A DNA stretch of 52,512 bases from positions 1 through 52,512 of the forward strand of contig NZ_BOOR01000041.1 in NCBI RefSeq assembly GCF_016863335.1. The letters are read 5' to 3'. The notes under the pieces were generated by a model. The model was not told the DNA's origin. It worked only from the letters and a program-made list of their open reading frames with translations, and ran no database searches. Shown here piece by piece: positions 25,725 through 34,401 of the stretch; the stretch's first letter is position 1; each line of letters begins with the position of its first letter. The translations under genes and the position numbers were made by a program. The stretch comes from Planotetraspora thailandica. Its GTDB lineage: Bacteria; Actinomycetota; Actinomycetes; Streptosporangiales; Streptosporangiaceae.

Positions 25725-26687
25725 CTACTTGATCCGCCCCGCGGCGACGTCGTCGAGGGTCTGATCCCAGTCGGACAGGAATCGGCCGAGGTCGTAGCGC
25801 GCCAGGGCCGCAGCCCGCGCCGCCTTGCCGACCTGTACGGCGAGCTCCGGGTCGGCGGCGAACGCCCGCAGGGCGGCGACGAGCGTGGGGACCTTCGTCG
25901 AGACGACCCCGGCCTCCGGCGGGACGGCCTCCACGGCCTCCGTCGTGGCCAGCGCGACCACCGGCATGCCGAGCATCATGGCCTCGATGAGCGAGAGCCC
26001 GAGCGAGGTCCATCGGTAGGGGTGCAGGTAGACCCGCCTGCGGGCCAGCGCGGCGTGCATCGCCTCCCGGGGCAGGTCCTCGAACGCCTCCATCCGGCCG
26101 GGAACGCCCAAGGTGGCGGGCAGGCGGGTGACCCTCATGCCGAAGACGTCGAGCGGCGCGGCGACGGCGAAGGCGGGCAGCAGGTCGGTTCCCGCCACCC
26201 GCCACCTCCTGACCGGCTCGTTGACCACCACGCCGGCCCGGGGCAGTTCACCGCTGTAGCGGTAGCCGGGATCGACGACGCCGTGCTCGATCACCCGGGT
26301 GGGCGCGTCTCCCGCATCCCAGAACAGGTCGTTGAAACGCGTGACGTGGACCAGCGGGATGTCGCCGCGGCCGGCGAGGGGGTGGCGCGCGTTCGGCACG
26401 TCACCCCCCGGGGTGTTGTGCTCGACATAGACCCCCGGAACGTCGCGGCCCAGCCACTCGCGGGCCAGATCGATCTCGTGCGGCCGCTGGTAGACGGCCA
26501 CGTCGACGTCGAGCCCGCGAAGCCGGTCGAAGGACACCTCGCGGGCGTTGGCCGGCCACGGGAACGTCCGCGCCCTGCCGCGCCCGTCGGGCCCCCGGCC
26601 GGGGACGAGCGGCACCAGGTATTCATGCCCGCCGCGCACGAACGCCGTGGTCCATGAGCCGTGCACGTGCCACACGAGGACTCTCAT
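25725..26687 (-). CDS. GT4-like glycosyltransferase
   Basis: 320 residues from ATG 26687 (GGGGA seven bases upstream; a TTG-type start 39 bases earlier lacks one). It opens MRVLVWHVHGSWTTAFVRGGHEYLVPL, a GT-B N-terminal domain; the C-terminal part YLHPYRWTSLGLSLIEAMMLGMPVVALATTEAVEAVPPEAG is a GT4 sugar-nucleotide site with the conserved Glu pair. In actinomycetes such proteins often sit in a cluster with carbamoyltransferase and heptosyltransferase genes for a heptose-containing surface glycan. Here that cluster seems reduced to this gene, a carbamoyltransferase stub and a GT9 enzyme, divergently arranged. Confidence 0.82.
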   Translation of the reverse strand: MRVLVWHVHGSWTTAFVRGGHEYLVPLVPGRGPDGRGRARTFPWPANAREVSFDRLRGLDVDVAVYQRPHEIDLAREWLGRDVPGVYVEHNTPGGDVPNARHPLAGRGDIPLVHVTRFNDLFWDAGDAPTRVIEHGVVDPGYRYSGELPRAGVVVNEPVRRWRVAGTDLLPAFAVAAPLDVFGMRVTRLPATLGVPGRMEAFEDLPREAMHAALARRRVYLHPYRWTSLGLSLIEAMMLGMPVVALATTEAVEAVPPEAGVVSTKVPTLVAALRAFAADPELAVQVGKAARAAALARYDLGRFLSDWDQTLDDVAAGRIK

Positions 26688-26880
26688 CGCCGTCCCCCAA
26701 CGCTCCTCCTGGTCTCGTCGGCCCACGGCTACCCATGACCCATCAGGGCAAACGCGCGGATTATCACGCTTCGTGACGGTTCTCTAGGACACGCCCTCTC
26801 CACATCGACTTCTCCGCAAAAGACCGTTTGGAAGCGCTCCGCTCGGTAACCACTCGATCAGGCGTGACGGAGGTCTTCCG

Positions 26881-27108
26881 ATGCGGATTCTGGGGATCAA
26901 CGCCATATTCCATGATCCGGCGGCGGCGCCGATCGTGGACGGACAAGTGATCGCGGCCGCCGAGGAAGAGCGCTTCAGCCGTCGCAGGCACGGCAGGCGC
27001 CCGGTTCCCCTCTCCGCCTGGGAGCTCTCCGAACGGTCCGCGTGGCAACTGCGGGAGTCGGACCTGCGGCCCTGCCGTACCTGCGGGAGTCGGAGGGCAC
27101 GGTGGTGA
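26881..27108 (+). pseudogene. Truncated carbamoyltransferase (NodU/CmcH family) remnant
   Basis: The first 50-odd residues (MRILGINAIFHDPAAA, GQVIAAAEEERFSRRRHG, RPVPLSAWEL) are the unmistakable N-terminus of a NodU-type carbamoyltransferase, a family of about 550-600 residues. Everything after about residue 56 is unrelated and stops at TGA 27108. The start still has a good ribosome-binding site (GGAGG). A 14-base direct repeat, CTGCGGGAGTCGGA, at 27049-27062 and 27081-27094 lies at the junction. The simplest reading is an internal deletion that removed most of this gene and perhaps further genes before the glycosyltransferase that follows. Confidence 0.8.
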
Positions 27109-28052
27109 CGCGCGCGCCGGCGCTGCTGGTGCTGCGCGGCCTGGGACTCGGCGACGTGCTCACGGCGGTCCCCGCGCTGCGGGCCCTGCGCCGCGCCCAC
27201 CCCCGTCACCGGATCGCGCTGGCCGCGCCCGCCGTCCTGACGGGCCTGCTTCCGCTGATCGGCGCCGTGGACGAGGTCGTCGACGTGCGCGGGCCGGGGC
27301 CCGTGCCGTTCCACGCGCCGGACATCGCGGTCAACCTGCACGGACGCGGGCCTGAGAGCATCAGGGCGCTCCTCGCGACCCGGCCGGGGAGACTGCTCAC
27401 CCACGCCCACCCGGAGGTGCCCGGATCCGAGGGCGGCCCGCCGTGGGACCCCGAGGCGCACGAGGTCAGGCGATGGTGCTCGCTGCTCGGGTGGTACGGC
27501 ATCACCGCCGACCCCGGCGACCTCATGTTGCGGCGCCCCGGGGCCGACGGCCCGGGTCCGTGCGGCGAGGCCGAGGTGATCGTCCATCCGGGCGCGGCGG
27601 CGGGGGCGAGGCGGTGGCCGCCCGACCGGTTCGCCCGAGTAGCCGCCGAGCTGGAAAGACGCGGCCGCAGGGTCGTGATCACGGGCGGCCTCCATGAGCG
27701 GGCGCTGGCCCACGGCGTCTGCGCACTGGCCCGCCTGCCCGCCGACCGGATGCTGGCCGGGCTGACCGGCCTGCCGGAACTGGCGGCGCTCGTGGGCCGG
27801 GCCGCGCTCGTCGTCTGCGGGGACACCGGGGTGTCCCACCTCGCCGCGGGACTCGGCACGCCGTCCGTCGTGGTGTGCGGGCCGGTGTCCCCGGTGTTGT
27901 CCGGGCCTCCCGACCATCCGCGGCACATCACGTTGTGGGCGGGCCGCACGGGTGACCCGTACGGGGGCGTGCCGGGGCCCGGCCTGCTGGCGATCGGGGT
28001 GTCGGAGGTGCTCGACGCGGCCAGGCAGCTGCTGGAGGTGCGGGCAGGGTAG
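27105..28052 (+). CDS. Glycosyltransferase family 9 (heptosyltransferase-like)
   Basis: 315 residues from GTG 27105, with GGAGGG seven bases before; a GTG at 27102 is also possible. The start overlaps the stop of the truncated carbamoyltransferase frame (GTGA). GT9/ADP-heptose transferase marks: ALLVLRGLGLGDVLTAVPALRALRRAHP at the N-terminus, VIVHPGAAAGARRWPPDRFARVA in the middle, VVITGG and VVCGDTGVSHLAAGLGTPSVVVCGP at the C-terminus. It would add heptose or a related sugar to a surface glycan. Without the usual heptose-nucleotide genes nearby its activity in this strain is uncertain. Confidence 0.85.
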   Translation: MTRAPALLVLRGLGLGDVLTAVPALRALRRAHPRHRIALAAPAVLTGLLPLIGAVDEVVDVRGPGPVPFHAPDIAVNLHGRGPESIRALLATRPGRLLTHAHPEVPGSEGGPPWDPEAHEVRRWCSLLGWYGITADPGDLMLRRPGADGPGPCGEAEVIVHPGAAAGARRWPPDRFARVAAELERRGRRVVITGGLHERALAHGVCALARLPADRMLAGLTGLPELAALVGRAALVVCGDTGVSHLAAGLGTPSVVVCGPVSPVLSGPPDHPRHITLWAGRTGDPYGGVPGPGLLAIGVSEVLDAARQLLEVRAG

Positions 28053-28057
28053 CAAAA

Positions 28058-28080
28058 TACCTCTTAAGCAGAGGTATAGT
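28058..28080 (+). promoter_or_regulatory. MarR operator overlapping a -10 box for a leaderless transcript
   Basis: TACCTCT (28058-28064) and AGAGGTA (28070-28076) are perfect inverted arms with a five-base spacer. TATAGT (28075-28080) fits a -10 box; the expected start of transcription, seven or so bases on, coincides with GTG 28088. This suggests a leaderless, self-repressed marR-type transcript. Confidence 0.6.
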
Positions 28081-28087
28081 GACAATT

Positions 28088-28540
28088 GTGACCACAGACG
28101 CCGCCACGGCAGACGAGGTGATGGCGCTCATCCAGGGGCTGCGCCGCGTCGTGCGCCGCCGCCTGCGAGCCGAGCTGCCCGGGCCGCCGTTACGCGGCGG
28201 ACAGGTGGAGCTGCTCCAGCTCGTCGAGTCCGAGCCCGGCATCGGCGTGGCCGCCGCCGCACGGGCGCTGCACCTCGCGGGCAACTCGGTCAGCACCCTG
28301 GTGAACCAGCTCGTCACCGCCGACCTCCTGCTCCGCCAGGTCGACCCCGCCGACCGCCGCGCGGCCCGACTCTTCCTCACCGACGCGGCCGCCGCCCGCC
28401 TGGCGCGCTGGCGCGACACCCGCAGCCGGCTCGTCGGCGACGCCTTCTCCGGGCTCACCGACGCCGAGGCGGCCACCGTGACGGCCGCGCTCCCCGCCCT
28501 GCGCCGGCTGCTCGACGAACTCGCGGAAGGACAGGCATGA
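28088..28540 (+). CDS. MarR-family transcriptional regulator
   Basis: 150 residues from GTG 28088; an in-frame GTG three codons earlier is possible, but no ribosome-binding site precedes either. Winged-helix core: PPLRGGQVELLQLVE, IGVAAAARALHLAGNSVSTLVNQLVTADLLLRQVDPADRRAARLFLT, with helical dimerisation ends. MarR proteins bind palindromes as dimers and release on binding small phenolics or drugs. A palindrome lies directly upstream, and the stop overlaps the ABC ATPase start (ATGA), so it probably represses itself and the exporter. Confidence 0.9.
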   Translation: MTTDAATADEVMALIQGLRRVVRRRLRAELPGPPLRGGQVELLQLVESEPGIGVAAAARALHLAGNSVSTLVNQLVTADLLLRQVDPADRRAARLFLTDAAAARLARWRDTRSRLVGDAFSGLTDAEAATVTAALPALRRLLDELAEGQA

Positions 28541-29367
28541 CCTCACCGCTCGCCTCAGACGAAACGCCTGCCGTGCGGTGCGTGGGGCTGCGCCGGCGGT
28601 TCGGCGACACCGTGGCCGTCGACGGCCTCGACCTGGAGGTGCGGCGCGGCGAGGTCTTCGGCCTGCTCGGCCCCAACGGCGCGGGGAAGACCACGACGAT
28701 CCGCATGATCACCACGCTTCTGCCGGCCCCGGTCGGCGCGATCCAGGTGCTCGGCCGCGACGTCGCACGGCATCGTACGGCGGTGCGCCGCCTGATCGGC
28801 TACGTGCCGCAGCAGCTGTCGGCCGACGGGACGCTGACCGGCAGGGAGAACGTCACGTTGTTCGCCCGGCTCTACGACCTGCCGCGGGCCACCCGTACCG
28901 CCCAGGTGAACGCCGTCCTGGAGGAGATGAACCTGTCGGAGGTGGCCGACCGCCCGGCCAAGACCTATTCGGGCGGCATGGTGCGCCGCCTGGAGCTCGC
29001 CCAGGCCCTGGTCAGCTCGCCCCAGCTGCTGATCCTCGACGAGCCGACCGTCGGGCTCGACCCCGTCGCCCGCGACGGCGTGTGGGACAGGATCGACGCC
29101 ATTCGCGCCGCCACCGGGATGACCGTGCTGGTCACGACACACGCCATGCAGGAGGCCGACGAGCACTGCGAGCGGGTGGCCCTGATGCACCGGGGGCGCA
29201 TCCGCGCGGAGGGCTCCCCGGGCGAGCTCAAGGGGGCCATCGGCCCCGGCGCCACCCTGGACGACGTCTTCCGCCACCACACCGGCAACGCCCTGACCGG
29301 CGAGAACGAGAACGGAGGTATGCGCGATGTCGCTGCTGCCCGTCGCACCGCCCGCCGCGTCGGCTGA
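28537..29367 (+). CDS. ABC exporter ATP-binding protein (DrrA-like)
   Basis: 276 residues; ATG overlaps the MarR stop. Walker A GPNGAGKTT, Q-loop YVPQQ, signature YSGGMVRRLELAQAL, Walker B LLILDEPTVGLDP and switch His in VTTHAMQEADE are complete. The C-terminal GATLDDVFRHHTG segment is typical of DrrA-type daunorubicin-resistance ATPases. It powers the permease encoded next; the two genes overlap by 41 bases in different frames. The MarR control points to export of a toxic or signalling compound. Confidence 0.93.
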   Translation: MTSPLASDETPAVRCVGLRRRFGDTVAVDGLDLEVRRGEVFGLLGPNGAGKTTTIRMITTLLPAPVGAIQVLGRDVARHRTAVRRLIGYVPQQLSADGTLTGRENVTLFARLYDLPRATRTAQVNAVLEEMNLSEVADRPAKTYSGGMVRRLELAQALVSSPQLLILDEPTVGLDPVARDGVWDRIDAIRAATGMTVLVTTHAMQEADEHCERVALMHRGRIRAEGSPGELKGAIGPGATLDDVFRHHTGNALTGENENGGMRDVAAARRTARRVG

Positions 29368-30157
29368 CGCCGAGCCGGGGCCGTTCGCCCTGGCCCGCAC
29401 CTTCGCCTCACGGATCGCCACGACCTGCCTGGTGGAGCTGCAGAAGCTGCGGCACGACCGCACCGAGCTGGTCACCCGGGCCATCCAGCCCGCCCTGTGG
29501 CTGCTGGTCTTCGGCCAGGTCTTCACCCGCATCCATGCGATCCCGACCGGGTCCACGCCCTACCTGGACTTCCTCGCCCCGGGCATCCTCGCGCAGTCCG
29601 CGCTGTTCATCGCGATCTTCTACGGCATTCAGATCATCTGGGAGCGCGACGCGGGCGTGCTGGCCAAGCTGCTGGTGACCCCGACCCCGCGGATCGCGCT
29701 GGTGGGGGCCAAGGCGTTCGCTGCCGGAGTGCGGGCCGTCGCCCAGGCCGTCGTCGTGCTCATCCTCGCGCTGATCCTGGGCGTCCACCTGGCCACCAAC
29801 CCGCTCAAGCTCCTCGGCCTCGTCGTCGCGCTGCTGCTCGGGTCGGCGTTCTTCTGCTGCCTGTCGATCACCATCGCCGGGCTGGTGTTGTCCAGGGACC
29901 GGCTCATGGGCATCGGCCAGGCCATCACGATGCCGCTGTTCTTCGCCTCCAACGCGCTCTATCCCGTGCAGCTCATGCCGGGCTGGCTGCAGGTGGTCAA
30001 CCACATCAACCCGCTGAGCTACGAGGTGGAGGCGCTGCGCGGGCTGCTCGTGGGCACCTCGGCCCGGCTCGCGCTCGACTTCGGCGTGCTGCTGGTCGCC
30101 GCCTTCGCCATGATCGCGATCGCCTCGGCCCTGCTCCCCCGCCTGGCCCGCGGCTGA
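29327..30157 (+). CDS. ABC-2 type exporter permease (DrrB-like)
   Basis: 276 residues with about six membrane helices and an ABC-2 core: RAIQPALWLLVFGQVFT, PYLDFLAPGILAQSALF, GIQIIWERDAGVLAKLLVTPTPR, SITIAGLVLSRDRLMGIGQAITMPLFFASNALYPVQLMPGWLQVVNHINPLSYEVEALR. The last is the family's characteristic C-terminal segment. A GGAGG at 29314 precedes the ATG inside the ATPase gene. Together with the upstream ATPase it forms a drug/lipid exporter. The stop lies eight bases from the convergent TetR gene. Confidence 0.92.
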   Translation: MSLLPVAPPAASADAEPGPFALARTFASRIATTCLVELQKLRHDRTELVTRAIQPALWLLVFGQVFTRIHAIPTGSTPYLDFLAPGILAQSALFIAIFYGIQIIWERDAGVLAKLLVTPTPRIALVGAKAFAAGVRAVAQAVVVLILALILGVHLATNPLKLLGLVVALLLGSAFFCCLSITIAGLVLSRDRLMGIGQAITMPLFFASNALYPVQLMPGWLQVVNHINPLSYEVEALRGLLVGTSARLALDFGVLLVAAFAMIAIASALLPRLARG

Positions 30158-30165
30158 GCCTTCCG

Positions 30166-30795
30166 TCAACCGGCCTGGCGGTGGTAGACGCCGAACCAGT
30201 GCTGGCCGGCGAGCTCGCGGGCTACCGAGGCGTCGGCGGCGGCGTCGCCCATCGCGACGTGGCGGCCGATGACCCGCTCCCCGCCCCAGACCATCACCCG
30301 GCCGGCGGTCACCGGGTCGAAGTCACCTGCCGTACGGCCGGCCCGCTGCTCCTCCGCCACCACCTCGGCGACGCGCCCGGCGAATCGGGCGAGTTGCCCC
30401 TCCCAGTAGTCGCGCACCTCCGGGTCGTAGGCCGAGGTCTCGGCGATCGCGGCCAGCACCTCGGCGTTTTCCCGGTAGAAGCGCACCATGGCCTCGTAGT
30501 TGGCGGCGAGCCCGTCCAGGCCGCCGCCGGGGCCCGTGGGCGTCCAGCTCGCCCCCAGGTCGTAGATCCGCTGCTTCAGCTCCCCGGCCAGCTGAAGCAG
30601 CAGGTCCGACTTGTTGCGGAAGTACAGGTAGAACGTGGAACGGGCGACCCCGGCCTCCTCGGCGATCTGCTGCACGCCGAGCTCGGTGAAGCCGGCCCCA
30701 CGCGCGAGCAGCCGCCTGGCGGCGGAGACGACCTCGGCTTCGACGGCGGCCCTGCGGTCGGGTTCGCGTGCGGGACGCCGGGTGATCGAGGGCAT
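30166..30795 (-). CDS. TetR-family transcriptional regulator
   Basis: 209 residues. N-terminal HTH: FTELGVQQIAEEAGVARSTFYLYFRNKSDLLLQLAGEL (about 36-70), then a helical ligand domain. It follows the aldehyde dehydrogenase gene on the same strand after a 44-base gap, so may be co-transcribed with it and control it, or act on the convergent exporter. The 11 bases TAGGATCCCGG just before its ATG also occur just before the other TetR-type start at 50135. Confidence 0.88.
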   Translation of the reverse strand: MPSITRRPAREPDRRAAVEAEVVSAARRLLARGAGFTELGVQQIAEEAGVARSTFYLYFRNKSDLLLQLAGELKQRIYDLGASWTPTGPGGGLDGLAANYEAMVRFYRENAEVLAAIAETSAYDPEVRDYWEGQLARFAGRVAEVVAEEQRAGRTAGDFDPVTAGRVMVWGGERVIGRHVAMGDAAADASVARELAGQHWFGVYHRQAG

Positions 30796-30839
30796 ACCGG
30801 GATCCTAGGCAACGCCTCCGGCCCGCCGTACGCCGCCCG

Positions 30840-32276
30840 TCAGCGCGCCCGGTGGATGAGCTTGATGTCGGTGAACCCGTCCAGGCCCCACAGCCCGCCC
30901 TCGACGCCCAGCCCGCTCCACTTGACGCCGGCGAAGGGCTGGCCCGCGGACAGCGCCGTATGGGTGTTGACCCAGCTCATGCCCGACTCCAGCCGGGCGG
31001 CGACGGCCGTGGCCCGGTCGGCGTCGCCGCTCCACACCGAGCCGCCCAGCCCGAAGGTGCTCGCGTTCGCCCGGGCCAGGGCGTCCTCGACGTCGTCGAA
31101 GGCGATGACCGGCAGGGCCGGGCCGAACTGCTCCTCGTCGACGATGCGCACGCCGTCGCCGACGCCCGTGAGGATCGTCGGCTCGAAGAAGTAGCCCGGG
31201 CCCTCGATCGCCTTGCCGCCCGCGGCGGCGACGGCCCCGCGGGCCAGCGCGTCGGCGACGAGCTCGGCGACCCGGTCGCGCTGAGGGGCGTTGTTGATCG
31301 GGCCGAGCTCGGTGGCGGGATCCGCGCCGTCGCCCACCTTCGCCGCGCGAGCCCGCTCGGCGAGGGCGTCGACGAGCGCCGGAAGCACCGAGCGGGCCGC
31401 GTAGACGCGCTTGGGGGCGACGCACACCTGGCCGGAGTTGGAGAAGGCGGTGGCGAACAGCCGCTCGGCGACACGGCCGGGATCGGCGTCGTCCAGCACG
31501 ATCGCCGCGTCGTTGCCGCCGAGCTCCAGCGTGAGCCGCTTCAGGTCGGCGGAGGCGGCCGCGGCGATCTTCTTGCCGGTCGCGGTCGAGCCGGTGAAGC
31601 TGATCTTGCGAGTGAGCGGGTGGGCGGTCATCGCGGCGCCGATCTCGCCTCCCCCTGTGATCACGTTGAGCACCCCGGCGGGCGCCACCGCGCGCAGCGC
31701 CTCCCCCAGCATCAACGTCGACAGCGGGGTGAAGGGAGACGGCTTCCAGACGACGGTGTTGCCGGCGCGCAGTGCGGGAGCCACCTTGGCCACCCCGATG
31801 GTGATGGGGAAGTTCCACGGGGCGATGGCGGCGACCGGGCCGAGCGGCCTGCGCACCACCTCGACCAGGGCGTCGCGGTCGTCGCGGATGACCTCGCGCT
31901 CGCGCTCCAGGTCGGCGTAGTAGCGCAGCCAGAGCGCCGCCGTCCGCAGCTCACGCTGCGACTCGCTCAGCGGCTTGCCCTGCTCGGCGGTGAGGACCGG
32001 CGCGACGGCCCCGGCCGCCGCGTCGACCGCGTCGGCCATGGCCCGCAGCGTGGCCCTGCGGGCGTCCTCGTCGGCCCGCCAGTCCGGGAACGCACGCGCC
32101 GCCGCGTCGAAGGCCGCGTCGACGTGCTCGACGGTGGTCTCGGGCGCGGTCGCGAACGTCTCCCCGGTGGCGGGGTTGATCACGTCGAAGGTCTTCTCCG
32201 CGGTAACGGCGTCACCGTCGATGGTCAGGGTCGTCGGGGTCTGTGTTGCTGGGGTCTGGGCGGTGAACGGGGACAT
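30840..32276 (-). CDS. NAD(P)-dependent aldehyde dehydrogenase
   Basis: 478 residues from ATG 32276 (GGAG six bases upstream; longer in-frame ATGs lack a site). ALDH superfamily: cofactor motif GPVAAIAPWNFPI, K178 in VWKPSPFTP, FTGSTATGK, catalytic E251 in LELGGNDAAIVLDDADP and catalytic C285 in FSNSGQVCVAPKRVY. The sequence is close to succinate-semialdehyde/medium-chain aldehyde enzymes, oxidising an aldehyde to acid in the cytoplasm. The actual substrate is not readable. The promoter region carries a short palindrome. Confidence 0.93.
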   Translation of the reverse strand: MSPFTAQTPATQTPTTLTIDGDAVTAEKTFDVINPATGETFATAPETTVEHVDAAFDAAARAFPDWRADEDARRATLRAMADAVDAAAGAVAPVLTAEQGKPLSESQRELRTAALWLRYYADLEREREVIRDDRDALVEVVRRPLGPVAAIAPWNFPITIGVAKVAPALRAGNTVVWKPSPFTPLSTLMLGEALRAVAPAGVLNVITGGGEIGAAMTAHPLTRKISFTGSTATGKKIAAAASADLKRLTLELGGNDAAIVLDDADPGRVAERLFATAFSNSGQVCVAPKRVYAARSVLPALVDALAERARAAKVGDGADPATELGPINNAPQRDRVAELVADALARGAVAAAGGKAIEGPGYFFEPTILTGVGDGVRIVDEEQFGPALPVIAFDDVEDALARANASTFGLGGSVWSGDADRATAVAARLESGMSWVNTHTALSAGQPFAGVKWSGLGVEGGLWGLDGFTDIKLIHRAR

Positions 32277-32337
32277 GTGCGTCTCCAAGTCAGCCATGCA
32301 CGACAAAGCAGTACAAAAGGTACATGACACTATGTCC

Positions 32338-32348
32338 GACACAGTGTC
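32338..32348. promoter_or_regulatory. Palindrome upstream of the aldehyde dehydrogenase gene
   Basis: GACAC-A-GTGTC, perfect, flanked by two direct TGTCCGA copies (32333-32339 and 32345-32351 approximately), about 60 bases before the start. TetR-like operators have this form; the downstream TetR gene is a candidate partner. Confidence 0.4.
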
Positions 32349-32451
32349 CGATACCGGCTTTCTGAGGGAAGGCGCAGGTCAGCACTCGTGACGTCGGCGT
32401 CCTGCGGGTATCGCTACAGCGAGGCGGACGGGCGAAACCGGGGGGCGCATC

Positions 32452-33342
32452 ATGATCGCTGTTCCTCTCGCACTGCTCGCGGCCGTGTGCAACGCCCTCG
32501 CGTCCGTGCTCCAGCGATATGCGGCGAGGGCGGCGCCCGAGAGCGAGGCGTTCCGGCTGACGCTCATGTTGGACCTGATCCGCCGGCCCGCGTGGCTGCT
32601 CGGCATCCTGTGCCTGATCGGCGGCTTCATCTTCCAGGCCACCGCGCTGGGCTTCGGCGGGCTCGCACTCGTGCAGCCCCTCCTCGTGGTGGAGCTTCCC
32701 GTCACGATGATCATCGCCGCCCGGCTGTTCGGGATCGACCTCGGCGGCCGGTCGTGGCTGGCCGTCATCGCGCTGACCGCCGGACTGGCCGTCTTCCTCA
32801 TCGCAGCCGCTCCTTCGAACGCCGACCGGACGCCCGGCCTGTTCGGCTGGATCAGCTCCGCCGTGGTGACCGCGGGGCTGATCGTCGCGGCGGTGACGGT
32901 CGGCGTCGCCAGCGGCGGCAACCTGCGCGGCGTGATGCTGGGCTTCGCGACCGGGCTCGGTTTCGCCTACACGGCGGTGCTCATGAAGAACACCATCGAC
33001 GTGCTCGAAGGCGACCCGCCCGCCGTGCTGCGCTCATGGTCGCTCTACGTCATGATCGCCACGGGCCTGTGCAGTGTCTTCCTGCTCCAGAACGCCCTGC
33101 AGCGCTCCACCCTGGTCGCCGTGCAGCCCGCCCTCACCGTGACCGACCCGGTGGCCAGCACCGGCTACGGCGTGGCCCTGTTCGGCGAGGACATCCGCAC
33201 GGGCCCGTGGGCGGTGCCCGAACTGGTGGGCGTGGGCCTGATCCTGCTCGGCAGCGTGCTGCTGTCGCGGTCGGAGGCCATCAGGGCCCACCACGTCACC
33301 CGGGCGGGCCGCACACGAGAGTCTCGGCGGACGCGGCGCTGA
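32452..33342 (+). CDS. DMT-superfamily (EamA/NIPA-like) membrane transporter
   Basis: 296 residues, about nine to ten hydrophobic helices with short loops. The N-terminal NALASVLQRYAARAAP and the FQATALGFGGLALVQPLLVVELP stretch are typical of actinobacterial DMT permeases annotated as multidrug or magnesium-like transporters. A basic C-terminal tail (RTRESRRTRR) overlaps the 3' end of the convergent glycosyltransferase gene by 47 bases. Substrate unknown. GGGGGG lies about nine bases before the ATG. Confidence 0.82.
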   Translation: MIAVPLALLAAVCNALASVLQRYAARAAPESEAFRLTLMLDLIRRPAWLLGILCLIGGFIFQATALGFGGLALVQPLLVVELPVTMIIAARLFGIDLGGRSWLAVIALTAGLAVFLIAAAPSNADRTPGLFGWISSAVVTAGLIVAAVTVGVASGGNLRGVMLGFATGLGFAYTAVLMKNTIDVLEGDPPAVLRSWSLYVMIATGLCSVFLLQNALQRSTLVAVQPALTVTDPVASTGYGVALFGEDIRTGPWAVPELVGVGLILLGSVLLSRSEAIRAHHVTRAGRTRESRRTRR

Positions 33343-34372
33343 ACAGGGCGGCGCCCCTGGCGACCAGCGCGGCGCGCTCGGGGGTGCCGTCGAGCCGGTC
33401 GAGCGCCTCGACGAGCTCGGCGGCGCTGCGGGCGTAGACGCTCAGCCCGGCCCGCGCCATGGCCAGGGCGCCGTCCCGGCCGTGGCCGGGAATCGGCTTG
33501 TAGGACACCACCGGAACCCCTGCCGCGAACGCCTCCCTGCAGGTCAGGCCGGCCGCGTTGTCGACCATCGCGTACGCCGCGGCGAACACGTCGGTCATGT
33601 CGTCGCGCCAGGCGAGCGCGAGGCCCGGCCCGGCGCTGCGCAGGCGGCGCAGCAGCCGTCCGTTGCGCCCGCACAGCACGACCGGGCGATAGCGGCCCGT
33701 CGCCGCGAGCACCCGGGCGGTCGCCTCGACCCTGCCGACTCCCCACGACCCGGCCGACACGAGCACCGGCCGCTCGCCGTCGCACGGGCCGATCGGGCAG
33801 GCCGCCGGCGGCCGCCTGGCGAGGAACTCGGGCCGCACGAGCGGGGCGTGCAGGTCGGCGGGCCGGCCGGTCGCCGCGGCGACGGCACGCGCCGAGGCCG
33901 GGTCTCCGCACAGGTACCGGTCGGTGCCGGGGTGCAGCCACAACCGGTGCGCGGCGAAGTCGGTGACGAGGACCACGCTCGGCACGGGCAGCCGGTCACG
34001 CTCGCGCAGGTGCCCCGCGATCTGGGCGGCCAGGTGGAAGGTGGAAACCACCGCCTCCGGCCGGCGGTCGCGGACGAGCTCGCCGAGCCTCCCTGCGGCC
34101 AGCACGGTCAGCGGCGAGGTGGAGGGGGCACGCCCGGAGACGAAGAACACCTTGTAGACGGCGGCGTACAGCCAGGGCGCCGAGCCGATCATCGCCCCGT
34201 AGCCCCGGCGCAGGCCCGTCCCGAGGCCCATCGGCAGCAGCCGCAGCACGTCGACCACCTCCGCCTCGACGCCGCCGGCCGCGAGGCGGCGGGCCAGCTC
34301 GGCGGCGACGCCGTCGTGGCCCGCGCCCATGCCCGCGCTGAGGATGAGGATCTTCCTTCCCGTCGGAGTCAC
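33296..34372 (-). CDS. MGDG-synthase-like glycosyltransferase (GT28)
   Basis: 358 residues from GTG 34372, which has GGGGAGG close upstream; a TTG 21 bases earlier is less likely. N-terminal MGDG_synth domain: KILILSAGMGAGHDGVAAELARRL, DVLRLLPMG, STFHLAAQIAGHLRE. The C-terminal GT-B half has RPVLVSAGSWGVG, VVLCGRNGRLLRRL and AGLTCREAFAAGVPVVSYKPIPGHGRDGA. Family members put galactose or glucose on diacylglycerol, or GlcNAc on lipid II (MurG). It probably makes a membrane glycolipid. Divergent from the deacetylase gene with under 30 bases between starts, so they share a promoter zone. Confidence 0.85.
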   Translation of the reverse strand: MTPTGRKILILSAGMGAGHDGVAAELARRLAAGGVEAEVVDVLRLLPMGLGTGLRRGYGAMIGSAPWLYAAVYKVFFVSGRAPSTSPLTVLAAGRLGELVRDRRPEAVVSTFHLAAQIAGHLRERDRLPVPSVVLVTDFAAHRLWLHPGTDRYLCGDPASARAVAAATGRPADLHAPLVRPEFLARRPPAACPIGPCDGERPVLVSAGSWGVGRVEATARVLAATGRYRPVVLCGRNGRLLRRLRSAGPGLALAWRDDMTDVFAAAYAMVDNAAGLTCREAFAAGVPVVSYKPIPGHGRDGALAMARAGLSVYARSAAELVEALDRLDGTPERAALVARGAALFSAASAETLVCGPPG

Positions 34373-34401
34373 CGGCACCTCCCCTGAGAACAATCCAGGT
34401 G

